From NCBI RefSeq assembly GCF_000308795.1, contig NZ_BAGK01000061.1, positions 1 to 52,806 of the forward strand: a stretch of 52,806 nt of DNA, given 5' to 3'. How positions within the stretch are numbered: position 1 is the stretch's first letter; each line of letters begins with the position of its first letter. Below the pieces are notes generated by a model, which was given only the letters and a program-made list of their open reading frames with translations, searched no databases and was not told where the DNA came from. Below, piece after piece: positions 9,317 to 18,398 of the stretch. The stretch comes from Nocardia thailandica NBRC 100428. Lineage in GTDB: Bacteria > Actinomycetota > Actinomycetes > Mycobacteriales > Mycobacteriaceae. Position numbers and translations under genes: made by a program.

Positions 9317-9730
9317 GTGACTGAGCAGACTTTGGTACTGATCAAGCCCGACGGTGTCGAGCGCGGCCTCGTCGGCGAGGTGCTCGCCCGCATCGAGCGC
9401 AAGGGCCTGACCATCAAGGCCCTTGAGCTGAAGAACGTGACCGAGCAGGTCGCCGGCGAGCACTACGCCGAACACGCCGAGAAGCCGTTCTTCGGTTCGC
9501 TCATCGAGTTCATCACCTCGGGTCCCGTCGTCGCGGCGATCCTGGAGGGCCCGCGCGCCATCGCCGCGTTCCGTCAGCTGGCGGGCGGCACCGACCCGGT
9601 CGAGAAGGCCACCCCCGGCACCATCCGCGGCGACTTCGGCCTCGAGACCCAGTACAACCTGGTCCACGGGTCCGACTCGCCCGAGTCCGCCAAGCGCGAA
9701 ATCGGCCTCTGGTTCCCCGACTTCGCCTGA
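9317..9730 (+). CDS. ndk: Nucleoside diphosphate kinase
   Basis: A 137-residue enzyme that equalises nucleoside triphosphate pools by transferring phosphate through a histidine. The protein begins [21 protein letters not shown], the standard Ndk opening. [16 protein letters not shown] contains the phosphorylated histidine at residue 117, in the same place as in the M. tuberculosis enzyme. The arginine and threonine residues of the nucleotide site are present in [11 protein letters not shown] and [14 protein letters not shown] 9317 is chosen because it yields exactly the family length. The gene is monocistronic: its own -10 box lies upstream and a hairpin terminator downstream. Confidence 0.97.
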   Translation: MTEQTLVLIKPDGVERGLVGEVLARIERKGLTIKALELKNVTEQVAGEHYAEHAEKPFFGSLIEFITSGPVVAAILEGPRAIAAFRQLAGGTDPVEKATPGTIRGDFGLETQYNLVHGSDSPESAKREIGLWFPDFA

Positions 9731-9744
9731 CGACCGGCATGCTC

Positions 9745-9776
9745 GCCCGCCGTGTCCACCAGTGGATACGGCGGGC
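9745..9776 (+). terminator. Hairpin downstream of ndk
   Basis: A 15-bp stem with one G-A mismatch (GCCCGCCGT paired with ACGGCGGGC at the base) and a very short loop around 9760. There is no U-tract, as is common for actinobacterial terminators. Confidence 0.65.
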
Positions 9777-10135
9777 TGGAGCGCCGACGACAACCCGGAC
9801 GCGAGCGCCGATGGCGATCATCGGTCGCCCCGTATGGGATACTGAACACGGTCGGGTTCCATTCGTGAACCCGGCCGGATGACATCGCGGTCGGCTGCCG
9901 ATCATCGCTGCCGCGGACGCTCCCGTTGCTGGGGGTGCCCGTGCGGCACGCTGGACGATCGCTCGTTTCGCGAGGTCAAGCCGTACCGCCAGGCCCCACG
10001 TGCCGGCAGGTCCGCCCGACGATCCATCCGGGCGACCCACCGCACGCGGGGCGAGACCCAGATGACGATGCCCCCGCGCCGGCCGCGTCACTCCCGTCGC
10101 CGGGAGGAACGCGCCCGGGGGCCCGAGGAGACTTC
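9777..10135 (+). other. Long rne leader region, no gene
   Basis: This 359-bp stretch has no reading frame with coding character. A possible -10 box, GATACT, lies at 9838-9843, which would give rne an untranslated leader of roughly 285 bases. GAGGAG at 10125-10130 is the ribosome site. A long leader would fit the known self-control of RNase E mRNA in other bacteria, but no conserved structure is recognised here. Confidence 0.45.
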
Positions 10136-13100
10136 GTGGCCGATCAAGAGCCGCTGGACACAACCACACAGGATGCCGATCAATTGCCGGAGCGAATTCG
10201 AGTTCATGCACTGGCCAAGCGGTTGGGGGTGACCAGCAAACGCATCCTGGCCAAACTGGCCGAGCTGGGCGCCGAAGCACGCAGCGTGCAGTCGAACGTC
10301 GACCGCGCGGTCGCCGAGAGCGTCCGTGACGCCCTCGCCGCCGCCGACGCCGAGACCGCGGACCCCGCGACCCCGCCCGCCGCCCCCGAGCGGACCCCCG
10401 CCCCCGCGGCGACCCCGGCGACCCCCGCTGCCGAGCAACCGGCCGCTCCCGCCGCCACCGAGCCCGCCGCGGGCGGGCTGTTCTCGGCGGTGGAGGACCC
10501 GCACGCGAGCCTGTTCACCCACCGCGAGACCGAGCCGGTCGCCGCCGAGCCGGTCGTGTTCGAGTCGGCCGCCGTCGCCGCGCCGCTGTTCCTGTCGCCC
10601 GATGTCGCGGCCGCCGAGGAGGCACGCCGTCGCCGCAAGGCCGAGCGCGAGGAACGGCGCGCCGAACCGGCCGCCGAGCCCGAGGCCGAGGCCGACGAGA
10701 CCGACACCACCGCCGCCGACGACGAGCAGGACTCCGCCGAGAACGCCGGCGACGGTGACGGCGATCAGCAGCCGCGCCGCCGTCGCCGCGGCCGCCGCGG
10801 CCGTGGCCGTGGCCGTGGCGAGCAGGGCGGTGACGGCGAGGACGAGTCCGACTCCGACGAGGACGCGGAGCCCGCCGAGTCCGCCGCGACCACCGAGCCG
10901 GCCGCCGAGTCCGGCGAGCAGGCCGAGGACGCCGAAGACGAATCCGACGCCGAGGACGAGGACGCGCCGGAGGGCTCGAGCCGTCGCCGGCGTCGCCGTC
11001 GCCGCCGCAAGGTCGGTGGCGAGTCCGGTGACTCCGAGGCCGCCGACGACGACCCGCCGAACACGGTCGTGCACGAGCGCGAGCCGCGCAACAAGTCGCG
11101 CAACCGCGCCGCCGCCTCCGACGAGGTGCAGGGCATCTCCGGCTCCACCCGGCTCGAGGCCAAGCGTCAGCGCCGCCGCGACGGCCGCGAGGCAGGCCGC
11201 CGCCGCCCGCCGATCCTGACCGAGTCGGAGTTCCTGGCCCGCCGCGAGTCGGTGGACCGGGTCATGGTCGTGCGCGAGAAGACCTTCGAGGCCGCCGAGC
11301 ACGCCCCGCACCACCAGACCACCACCCAGGTGGCGGTGCTGGAGGACAACATCCTCGTCGAGCACTTCGTCACCAGCTCCGGCCAGGCGTCGATGGTGGG
11401 CAACGTCTACCTCGGCAAGGTGCAGAACGTGCTGCCCTCGATGGAGGCGGCGTTCGTCGACATCGGCCGCGGCCGCAACGGCGTGCTCTACGCCGGTGAG
11501 GTCAACTGGGAGGCCGCCGGCCTCGGCGGCCGCGAACGCAAGATCGAGCAGGCCCTCAAGCCGGGCGACCAGGTGCTGGTCCAGGTCTCCAAGGACCCGG
11601 TCGGTCACAAGGGCGCTCGCCTGACCACCCAGATCTCCCTGGCGGGCCGCTTCCTGGTGTACGTGCCGGGCGGCACCTCGACCGGTATCAGCCGCAAGCT
11701 GCCCGACACCGAGCGCAAGCGCCTCAAGGAGATCCTGCGCGACATCGTGCCCGCCGACGCGGGCGTGATCATCCGTACCGCCTCCGAGGGCGTCAGCGAG
11801 ACCGAGCTGGCCCGCGACGTGGAGCGGCTGCAGGCCACCTGGCGCACCATCTCCGAGGCCGCGGAGAAGGAGAGCGGCGCGCCGAAGACCCTGTACGAGG
11901 AGCCCGACCTCCTGGTCAAGGTCATCCGCGACCTGTTCAACGAGGACTTCTCCCAGCTGGTGATCGAGGGCGACCGCTCCTGGAACACCGTGGAGAACTA
12001 CATCCGCACCGTCGCCCCGGACATGCTGTCCCGCGTCTCCCGCCACGAGAACACCGGCGGGCTCGACGTGTTCGGCAAGTACCGGATCGACGAGCAGCTG
12101 GCCAAGGCGCTCGACCGCAAGGTGTGGCTGCCCTCGGGCGGCACGCTGGTCATCGACCGCACCGAGGCGATGACCGTCGTCGACGTCAACACCGGCAAGT
12201 TCACCGGTTCGGGGTCGAGCAACCTGGAGGAGACCGTCACCAGGAACAACCTGGAGGCGGCCGAGGAGATCGTGCGCCAGATGCGGCTGCGCGACATCGG
12301 CGGCATGATCGTCGTCGACTTCATCGACATGGTGCTCGAGTCCAACCGCGACCTGGTGCTGCGTCGCCTGACCGAGGCGCTCGGCCGCGACCGCACCCGC
12401 CACCAGGTCTCCGAGGTCACCTCGCTGGGCCTGGTCCAGATGACCCGCAAGAAACTGGGCACCGGCCTGGTCGAGGCGTTCTCGACCACCTGCGAGCACT
12501 GCCACGGCCGCGGCATCCTCGTGCACAGCTACCCGGTGGAATCGGGCGGCGCGGCCGAGGAGCCCGCGGGCAAGACCCGCGAGAGCGGTTCGCGCCGCCG
12601 CCGCGGCCGCGACAAGGACTCCAGGGACAGCAAGGAGAAGGCCGCCACCCCGGCCCCGTCCACCAACGGCACCGCGCCCGCGGCCGAGCACAGCGAAGAG
12701 GACGCCGCCGTCAAGCGCGCGCACCCGGTCGCGCTCGCCATGGCCGCGCACCACACCGAGGACGGCGTCGAGCCGCTCGAGGTCGTCGCCGCCGAGCCCG
12801 CCGCGGACGCGGCGGTGGCGGTGGCCGAACCGGCCGCCGAGGCGCCTGCCAGGGGCGGGCGTACCCGCCGCCGGTCGGCCCGCCGGTCGGCCGCGTCCAC
12901 GGCCGAGGCGGAGGCGGGCGATGCCGCCGAGGCGACGGTGAACGACGAGACGGCCGCCGAGGTGGCCGCCGCGCCTACCGCCGACGCCGGGGCCGTCCCG
13001 GAGGAGGCCCTCGCCGCCGCGACGGTGAACGACGAGACGGCCGCCGAGGTGGCCGCCGCGACGGCCGGCGCGGAGACCGCCGCCGAGGCGGCCGCGGCAG

Positions 13101-13435
13101 GCACCGATCCCGAGGCCGACGACGAGACGGCCGCCGAGATCGCGGCCGCGGGCGACGCCGCGCAGCGGGCCGCGACCGCGGCGGAACCGCAGGCGGAGGT
13201 GGCCGAAATCACCCCCGAGCCCGCGGCCCGCGCGCCGCGGCGCCGCCGGGTCGCGCGCTCGACCTCGGCCCCGGCCGCCGACAGCGCGGGCGCGGTGTTC
13301 GTCCTGTCCACCGAGCAGGCCCCGGCCGCGAAGGTGGTGGACTTCGACGCCGAGCCGGTGGTCGTCCCGGAGCGCAAGCCGCGCCGCCGGGCGGTCGGCC
13401 GCCCGGCCGGGCCCCCGCCCGCCGAGCAGAACTAG
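10136..13435 (+). CDS. rne: Ribonuclease E/G family protein
   Basis: A 1099-residue endoribonuclease for mRNA turnover and rRNA/tRNA processing. Residues about 17-65 (RIRVHALAKRLGVTSKRIL) form an IF-2 N-terminal-like helical domain. An acidic, Pro/Ala-rich and Arg-rich disordered part follows to about residue 400, with Arg blocks near 213-228 and 282-293. The S1 RNA-binding domain lies near 418-460 (GNVYLGKVQNVLPSMEAAFV). The catalytic DNase-I-like domain has metal-binding Asp in VVDVNTGKF (about 682) and IVVDFIDM (about 726). The zinc-link CEHCHGRG is near 786. About 300 disordered residues end the protein. The GTG at 10136 is set by GAGGAG seven bases upstream. The C-terminal part holds exact 42-bp repeats. 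A very strong terminator follows. Confidence 0.96.
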   Translation: MADQEPLDTTTQDADQLPERIRVHALAKRLGVTSKRILAKLAELGAEARSVQSNVDRAVAESVRDALAAADAETADPATPPAAPERTPAPAATPATPAAEQPAAPAATEPAAGGLFSAVEDPHASLFTHRETEPVAAEPVVFESAAVAAPLFLSPDVAAAEEARRRRKAEREERRAEPAAEPEAEADETDTTAADDEQDSAENAGDGDGDQQPRRRRRGRRGRGRGRGEQGGDGEDESDSDEDAEPAESAATTEPAAESGEQAEDAEDESDAEDEDAPEGSSRRRRRRRRRKVGGESGDSEAADDDPPNTVVHEREPRNKSRNRAAASDEVQGISGSTRLEAKRQRRRDGREAGRRRPPILTESEFLARRESVDRVMVVREKTFEAAEHAPHHQTTTQVAVLEDNILVEHFVTSSGQASMVGNVYLGKVQNVLPSMEAAFVDIGRGRNGVLYAGEVNWEAAGLGGRERKIEQALKPGDQVLVQVSKDPVGHKGARLTTQISLAGRFLVYVPGGTSTGISRKLPDTERKRLKEILRDIVPADAGVIIRTASEGVSETELARDVERLQATWRTISEAAEKESGAPKTLYEEPDLLVKVIRDLFNEDFSQLVIEGDRSWNTVENYIRTVAPDMLSRVSRHENTGGLDVFGKYRIDEQLAKALDRKVWLPSGGTLVIDRTEAMTVVDVNTGKFTGSGSSNLEETVTRNNLEAAEEIVRQMRLRDIGGMIVVDFIDMVLESNRDLVLRRLTEALGRDRTRHQVSEVTSLGLVQMTRKKLGTGLVEAFSTTCEHCHGRGILVHSYPVESGGAAEEPAGKTRESGSRRRRGRDKDSRDSKEKAATPAPSTNGTAPAAEHSEEDAAVKRAHPVALAMAAHHTEDGVEPLEVVAAEPAADAAVAVAEPAAEAPARGGRTRRRSARRSAASTAEAEAGDAAEATVNDETAAEVAAAPTADAGAVPEEALAAATVNDETAAEVAAATAGAETAAEAAAAGTDPEADDETAAEIAAAGDAAQRAATAAEPQAEVAEITPEPAARAPRRRRVARSTSAPAADSAGAVFVLSTEQAPAAKVVDFDAEPVVVPERKPRRRAVGRPAGPPPAEQN
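12932..13060 (+). repeat. Direct repeat of 42 bp in the rne tail
   Basis: Two identical 42-bp copies (12932-12973 and 13019-13060) encode ATVNDETAAEVAAA, 87 bp apart. A third partial copy (DDETAAEIAAAG) lies at about 13119-13151. The repeat keeps the reading frame and lies in the disordered C-terminal part. Confidence 0.85.
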
Positions 13436-13437
13436 CC

Positions 13438-13496
13438 GCCGGGAATCGGTCGTCGCGGGCACCGGGATGCGGTGCCCGCGACGACCGACTCCCGGC
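13438..13496 (+). terminator. Very strong terminator hairpin after rne
   Basis: A 27-bp stem with one mismatch begins three bases after the rne stop. The inner 18 bp (13447-13464 with 13470-13487) are perfect around a GGATG loop, and outer arms GCCGGGA/TCCCGGC continue it. No U-tract follows. Confidence 0.85.
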
Positions 13497-13605
13497 AGCC
13501 CGCCGAATGCGGCGATCACTGCCCGGTTCTCGGCCGGTTTCCGCCGGATCGCCGCAGGTCGGTGCGCTGGTGAGCCGCATCCGTGCAGCGCCTTCGAGGC
13601 GCGAA

Positions 13606-13635
13606 TTGGGTTAGCCCGAACTGGTCTGGTAGCCT
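13606..13635 (+). promoter_or_regulatory. Candidate rplU promoter and 5' leader
   Basis: TTGGGT (13606-13611) and TAGCCT (13630-13635) are 18 bp apart. Transcription from here would give a leader of about 170 bases before rplU, a plausible place for ribosomal-protein feedback, though no known leader motif is recognised. The rest of 13497-13605 shows no gene. Confidence 0.5.
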
Positions 13636-13809
13636 TGACCAGTCGCAGCCCCGTGATGTGGCGCGCTCGGCCGAACAGCCGGGTGCCACCGAGGCCAGTG
13701 ATCATCGCTCTCCCGGCGCAGGCGGGGATGAGCCCCAGCCGTAAGACAGTCGCGTCGCAGTTGTGGCGCGGGACGAGCACGATCAAACGTGAGTGGAGGA
13801 AGCCGACCG

Positions 13810-14121
13810 ATGGCAGCGTACGCAATCGTCAAGACCGGCGGAAAGCAGTACAAGGTCGCGGTCGGTGACCTGGTGAAGGTCGAGAAGATCGAGGGTGCGC
13901 CCGGCACCGCCGTGGCCCTGACCCCGGTCCTCGTCGTGGACGGCGCCGAGCTGACCACCGATGCCGACAAGCTGGCCAAGATCTCCGTGGCCGCCGAGGT
14001 CGTCGATCAGACCAAGGGTCCGAAGATCCGGATCCACAAGTTCAAGAACAAGACCGGCTACCACAAGCGCCAGGGTCACCGTCAGCCGCTGACGGTCATC
14101 AAGGTCACCGGCATCAAGTAA
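13810..14121 (+). CDS. rplU: 50S ribosomal protein L21
   Basis: A 103-residue ribosomal protein that binds 23S rRNA beside L20. It opens with [19 protein letters not shown] and ends with the basic L21 signature [19 protein letters not shown]. The ATG at 13810 is preceded by GGAGGAAG; an in-frame ATG 21 bases further upstream lacks that spacing. rpmA follows after 25 bp, the universal rplU-rpmA pair, and obg lies beyond a terminator. No missing motif or odd codon use is seen. Confidence 0.97.
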   Translation: MAAYAIVKTGGKQYKVAVGDLVKVEKIEGAPGTAVALTPVLVVDGAELTTDADKLAKISVAAEVVDQTKGPKIRIHKFKNKTGYHKRQGHRQPLTVIKVTGIK

Positions 14122-14146
14122 GTCATCCCGAGGAGACGCAGAAGCT

Positions 14147-14413
14147 ATGGCACATAAGAAGGGTGCATCCAGCTCCCGGAACGGCCGCGATTCGAACGCA
14201 CAGCGCCTTGGCGTGAAGCGCTTCGGCGGCCAGAAGGTCAACGCGGGCGAGATCCTGGTCCGCCAGCGTGGTACTCACTTCCACCCCGGCGTCAACGTCG
14301 GCCGTGGCGGCGACGACACCCTGTTCGCCCTGGCGGCGGGCGCGGTCGAGTTCGGCACCAAGCGTGGCCGCAAGACCGTCAACATCGTCGTCCCGGAGCC
14401 GGCACAGGCCTGA
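14147..14413 (+). CDS. rpmA: 50S ribosomal protein L27
   Basis: An 88-residue ribosomal protein that reaches into the peptidyl-transferase centre. The opening [20 protein letters not shown] and the [21 protein letters not shown] core are diagnostic. Unlike Firmicute L27 there is no N-terminal extension for proteolytic cleavage. GAGGAG precedes the ATG. It is co-transcribed with rplU and closed by a strong hairpin. Confidence 0.97.
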   Translation: MAHKKGASSSRNGRDSNAQRLGVKRFGGQKVNAGEILVRQRGTHFHPGVNVGRGGDDTLFALAAGAVEFGTKRGRKTVNIVVPEPAQA

Positions 14414-14442
14414 CCGCCTGGAGCGTGCTCCGCAAGACACAC

Positions 14443-14483
14443 CGAAGAGCGGGTCAGGGTAGCAATCCCTGACCCGCTCTTCG
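14443..14483 (+). terminator. Terminator hairpin after rpmA
   Basis: A perfect 17-bp stem (14443-14459 with 14467-14483) surrounds the loop TAGCAAT. It separates rplU-rpmA from obg and may partly read through, because no obvious promoter is seen in the 52 bp that remain before obg. Confidence 0.85.
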
Positions 14484-14535
14484 CGTTCACTCACACTTAC
14501 CGCAAACGACCAGTCAGAAGGAGGAGGATCGACCT

Positions 14536-15987
14536 ATGTCCAAATTCATCGACCGCGTCGTACTGCACGTACGTGCCGGTAAGGGTGGGCACGGTTGCGC
14601 CTCGGTGCACCGCGAGAAGTTCAAGCCGCTCGGCGGCCCCGACGGCGGCAACGGCGGCAACGGCGGGGACGTGATCCTCGAGGTCGACGCCAACGTCCAC
14701 ACGCTGCTCGACTTCCACTTCCACCCGCACGCCAAGGCGGGCAACGGCAAGCCCGGCGAGGGCGGCAACCGCGACGGCAAGCAGGGCGCCGACCTGGTGC
14801 TCAAGGTGCCCGACGGCACCGTCGTCGTGGACAAGCACGGATCCATCGTCGTCGACCTGGTCGGCGCGGGGAACCGCTTCGTCATCGCCCGCGGCGGCCG
14901 CGGCGGCCTCGGCAACGCCTCGCTGGCGTCCAAGGCCCGCAAGGCGCCCGGCTTCGCGCTGCTCGGCGAGGACGGCGAGGAGATGGATGTCGTCCTCGAA
15001 CTGAAGTCGGTCGCCGATGTCGGCCTCGTCGGCTTCCCGTCGGCGGGCAAGTCCTCGCTGGTGTCGGTGCTCTCGGCGGCCAAGCCGAAGATCGCCGACT
15101 ACCCCTTCACCACCCTGGTGCCGAACCTGGGCGTGGTCGTCGCGGGCGACACCACCTTCACCGTGGCCGACGTGCCCGGCCTGATCCCCGGCGCCAGCGA
15201 CGGCCGCGGTCTCGGCCTCGACTTCCTGCGCCACCTGGAACGCTGCGCGGTGCTGGCCCACGTGGTCGACTGCGCCACCCTGGAACCGGGCCGCGACCCC
15301 GTCTCCGACGTCGACGCGCTGGAGGCCGAGCTGGCCGCCTACAAGCCGGCGCTGGCCGGTGACGCCGGCCTGGGCGACCTGGCCGACAGGCCCCGCGTGG
15401 TCATCCTGAACAAGACCGACGTCCCCGACGCCGCCGAACTGGCCGAGATGGTGACCGAGGAGTTCGCCGCCCGCGGCTGGCCGGTGTTCGAGATCTCGGC
15501 GGTCAGCCGCGCGGGCCTGCGCCCGCTGACCTTCGCCCTGGCCGACATGGTGCACCAGTACCGGGTCGAGCACCCGAAGGCCGCGCCCAAGCGCCCTGTC
15601 ATCCGCCCGATCGCGGTGGACGAGACCGGCTTCAGCGTCATCGCCGATCCGGAGCAGCCGGGCGGGTTCATCGTCCGCGGCACCCGGCCCGAGCGGTGGG
15701 TGCGCCAGACCCAGTTCGACAACGACGAGGCCGTCGGCTACCTGGCCGACCGCCTCGCCCGGCTCGGTGTCGAGGACGAGCTGGTCAAGCAGGGCGCCGA
15801 GCCCGGCGCCTACGTGACCATCGGCGACGTCAGCTTCGAATGGGAGCCGACCGTCTCCGCCGGTGTGGACATGGTGCCCACCGGCCGCGGCACCGACGTG
15901 CGCCTCGAGCGCAACGAGCGGATCGGCGCGGCCGAGCGCAAGCACGCCTCGCGGGTGCGGCGCGGTCTGGTGGACGACGAAGGCTAG
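14536..15987 (+). CDS. obgE: Obg GTPase
   Basis: A 483-residue GTPase for 50S ribosome maturation and stress control. The glycine-rich Obg fold spans residues 1-158 ([14 protein letters not shown] and [12 protein letters not shown]). The G domain has G1 GFPSAGKSS at about 166, G2 with TT near [10 protein letters not shown]3 [11 protein letters not shown]4 NKTD and G5 SAVS. The C-terminal OCT/DUF1967 domain (about residues 360-440, [20 protein letters not shown]) is present, plus a short basic tail. The ATG is preceded by an excellent AGAAGGAGGAG. It lies between rpmA and proB, as in most actinobacteria. Confidence 0.97.
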   Translation: MSKFIDRVVLHVRAGKGGHGCASVHREKFKPLGGPDGGNGGNGGDVILEVDANVHTLLDFHFHPHAKAGNGKPGEGGNRDGKQGADLVLKVPDGTVVVDKHGSIVVDLVGAGNRFVIARGGRGGLGNASLASKARKAPGFALLGEDGEEMDVVLELKSVADVGLVGFPSAGKSSLVSVLSAAKPKIADYPFTTLVPNLGVVVAGDTTFTVADVPGLIPGASDGRGLGLDFLRHLERCAVLAHVVDCATLEPGRDPVSDVDALEAELAAYKPALAGDAGLGDLADRPRVVILNKTDVPDAAELAEMVTEEFAARGWPVFEISAVSRAGLRPLTFALADMVHQYRVEHPKAAPKRPVIRPIAVDETGFSVIADPEQPGGFIVRGTRPERWVRQTQFDNDEAVGYLADRLARLGVEDELVKQGAEPGAYVTIGDVSFEWEPTVSAGVDMVPTGRGTDVRLERNERIGAAERKHASRVRRGLVDDEG

Positions 15988-16122
15988 GACGAACCGGGTC
16001 GCCCGCCGCGACGTTCGTCACGGTGGGCGACAGCGGTGCTGTCGGATCGGCATACTGCGGATGGCCCGGCCCCGGCCGGGGCGTGCATGGATTCGATTGC
16101 GGTGCAGGGAGTTTCGGTGGCT

Positions 16123-17253
16123 ATGCAGGTGAACTCGGAAACAGGTCTCAGCGCGGCGCGCGAAGCGATCGTCGGCGCGCGCGCCGTCGTGGTCAAGATC
16201 GGCTCCTCGGCGCTGACCAGCCTGGAGGGCGGGCTCGACACCGACCGGCTCGACCGGCTCGCCGACGCCGTCGAGGCGCGCATGCGGGCCGGGTCGGACG
16301 TCGTCGTCGTGTCCTCGGGCGCGATCGGCGCCGGGATCGCCCCGCTCGGCCTGTCCAAGCGCCCCAAGGACCTGGCGACCAAGCAGGCCGCGGCCAGCGT
16401 CGGCCAGCTCGCCCTCGCCCACGCCTGGGGCACCTCCTTCGCCCGCTACGGCCGCACCGTCGGCCAGATCCTGCTCTCCGCCGACGATTTCGCGCGCCGC
16501 GAGCACCACCGCAACGCCCAGCGCACCCTGGACCGGCTGCGCTCGCTCGGCGCGGTCGCGGTGGTGAACGAGAACGACACCGTGGCCACCGAGGAGATCC
16601 GGTTCGGCGACAACGACCGGCTGGCCGCGCTCGTCGCGCACCTCGTCGGCGCGGACGCGCTCGTGCTGCTCTCCGACGTCGCGGGCCTCTACGACGGCGA
16701 TCCCCGCAAGGGCGCCGCCACCTTCATCCCCGAGGTGCGCAGCAGCGCCGACCTCGACGGCGTCATCGCGGGCAGCGGCGGCACGCTGGGCACCGGCGGC
16801 ATGGCCTCGAAGCTGTCGGCCGCCCGCCTGGCCGCCGACGCGGGCATCCCGGTGCTGCTCGCCTCGGCCGCCGACGCCGCCACCGCCCTGTCCACCGGCG
16901 GGGTCGGCACCGCGTTCGCCGCGCGCCCGATCCGCCTGTCCGGCCGCAAGTTCTGGGTCAGGCACGCCGCCGACAGCCGCGGCGCGCTGCACCTGGACGC
17001 GGGCGCGGTCGACGCGGTCGCCGGCCGCCGCCGTTCGCTGCTGGCTGCGGGCATCGTGGGTGTGCGCGGCCGCTTCTTCGGCGGCGACGTCGTCGACCTG
17101 GTCGGCCCCGACAACGAGGTCGTCGCGCGCGGCGTCGTCGAATACGACAGCACCGAGCTGGCGGGCATGCTCGGCCGCTCGACCACCGAGCTCCCCGATT
17201 CCATGCAGCGCCCGGTCATCCACGCCGACGACCTGGTGGTCGTCGGCTCCTGA
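16123..17253 (+). CDS. proB: Glutamate 5-kinase
   Basis: Phosphorylates glutamate in the first step of proline synthesis; ProA (36780-38045) carries out the next step. The 376-residue protein has the amino-acid-kinase fold opening [29 protein letters not shown] and [19 protein letters not shown] carry glutamate- and ATP-site residues. [10 protein letters not shown] and [15 protein letters not shown] follow, then a C-terminal PUA domain (about residues 285-376). The ATG at 16123 gives the usual length; an in-frame GTG two codons upstream and an ATG at about 16087 are alternatives. proB and proA are separated by 19.5 kb of accessory DNA here. Confidence 0.95.
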   Translation: MQVNSETGLSAAREAIVGARAVVVKIGSSALTSLEGGLDTDRLDRLADAVEARMRAGSDVVVVSSGAIGAGIAPLGLSKRPKDLATKQAAASVGQLALAHAWGTSFARYGRTVGQILLSADDFARREHHRNAQRTLDRLRSLGAVAVVNENDTVATEEIRFGDNDRLAALVAHLVGADALVLLSDVAGLYDGDPRKGAATFIPEVRSSADLDGVIAGSGGTLGTGGMASKLSAARLAADAGIPVLLASAADAATALSTGGVGTAFAARPIRLSGRKFWVRHAADSRGALHLDAGAVDAVAGRRRSLLAAGIVGVRGRFFGGDVVDLVGPDNEVVARGVVEYDSTELAGMLGRSTTELPDSMQRPVIHADDLVVVGS

Positions 17254-17665
17254 CCGCGCCCGCCGTCGTCCTCGGTGCTGGGTCGGTCGTCGGCGTCGGA
17301 CGTCCCAAGCGAGTTCGCGGATCTCCGGGTGATGACGGCGTCGCGGGGATCGGAAAGGACCGGGACGCTGTCGAGGGGTGCGCCGATGCCCGAGGCGAAG
17401 GCGGGACAGTAGCCGGAGTCGGGTTCGAGCGGACCAGGCCCGGTCCTCGGGCCGTTCGTTCCCCACGGTGTTCGTCGCGCGGGGAGGCGTCCGGCGCGCG
17501 AGCCTCGTATGGGTCGAGACCGGACGCGGTGTGGCCGGCCGGCGAGCCCTACCCGGCCAGAGCTGCGGCACGATCGCGTCTCCAGCGAAGTGAGTAGCTG
17601 CCGTCGGTGTGGACGAGAGCCACCTCGGATCATGGCCCGCCGCCCGGCATCGCGCGCGGGAGTTC
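17254..17665. other. Gene-free stretch after proB
   Basis: No reading frame here has a recognisable product. The minus strand reads as Pro/Arg/Thr-rich low-complexity peptide in more than one frame. The stretch may be further decay of the repeat region next to it. No tRNA-like or terminator-like structure was found by eye. Confidence 0.4.
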
Positions 17666-18398
17666 TAGGTCGTCGGGGGCGGCATGGTCGCCTTGGTCGA
17701 GCCGGCAACCGGGCTGTCGGTTGCCGAACCCGCCGCCTCCGCGTCTGCGGCGGACGGTACTCGGCCGTCGGGATGGCTATGGCCGCTGGCTGGCTGAGCC
17801 GCGTCGGCGCCGGCCCGGTTCCGGCGGTGCCGCCCGGCCCAGTTCGCGGGTCGTGTTCGGTTGCCGGGGGCGTGCGGGCTGTATGGCTCGAAATCTTGTC
17901 GGTGCCGGGCGTTGCGGCAGTTGTCGGCACGCCGCCGGGTGCGGGCCGAGGGCAGTGCTCGGTCGTCGCGGTCGCGTTGGTCGTGGGCTGGTTGAGCCAC
18001 GTCGGCGGTGGCCCGGGTTCCGACAGTGCCGCCCGAGCGGTCCGCGGGTCGGTTCGATTGTCAGGGGCGCGGGGCCGTGCGGGGTGAAATCTTGCCGGTG
18101 CCGGGCGTTGCGGCAGTTGTTCCCGGCATACCGCCCGGGCGTGGGCCGGGGCGGTGCTCGTTCGTCGGGGTGGCGCGGTGGTCGTGGGCTGGTTGAGCGG
18201 CGTCCGCGGACGCCCGGTTCCGGCGGTGCCGCTCGGTCCGGTCCACAGGTCGTGTTCGGTTGTCGGGGGGCGCGATGGTCGTGCGGGTCGAAACCGCGTC
18301 GGCTCGGGGGTGCGGCAGCTGCTCCCGGCGCGCCGCCCGGGTGCGGCCGCGGGCGGTGCTCGCTCGTCAGCGTGGCGCGATGACCCCGGGCTGGTCGA
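17666..18398 (-). repeat. Degenerate tandem array of about 200-bp units overlapping the 3' end of the PPE-like gene
   Basis: Units begin at 17758, 17956, 18155 and 18357 (steps of 198, 199 and 202 bp), with a partial unit from about 17666. Each contains a recognisable GCTCG-GTCGTCG head and a GGGCTGGTTGAG block about 38 bases later. On the minus strand the block reads LSQP, LNQP and LNQP in the three outer units and FDQP in the unit inside the PPE-like gene, just before its stop. The block spacings are 198, 201 and 202, so the outer units share one frame while the gene is one base out of phase. The units are diverged, with many A- or T-ending codons, consistent with decaying duplicated coding sequence. 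Confidence 0.7.

Noticed and set aside
10088..13825. A 1245-codon minus-strand frame opposite rne
   Set aside because: It is a GC-bias shadow with Gly/Arg/Ala low-complexity sequence and no domains; the plus strand is clearly RNase E.
17509..18383. Two plus-strand frames of 192 and 258 codons
   Set aside because: Val/Gly/Arg-rich sequence is produced by the repeats in the antisense direction, without a ribosome site or a family match.
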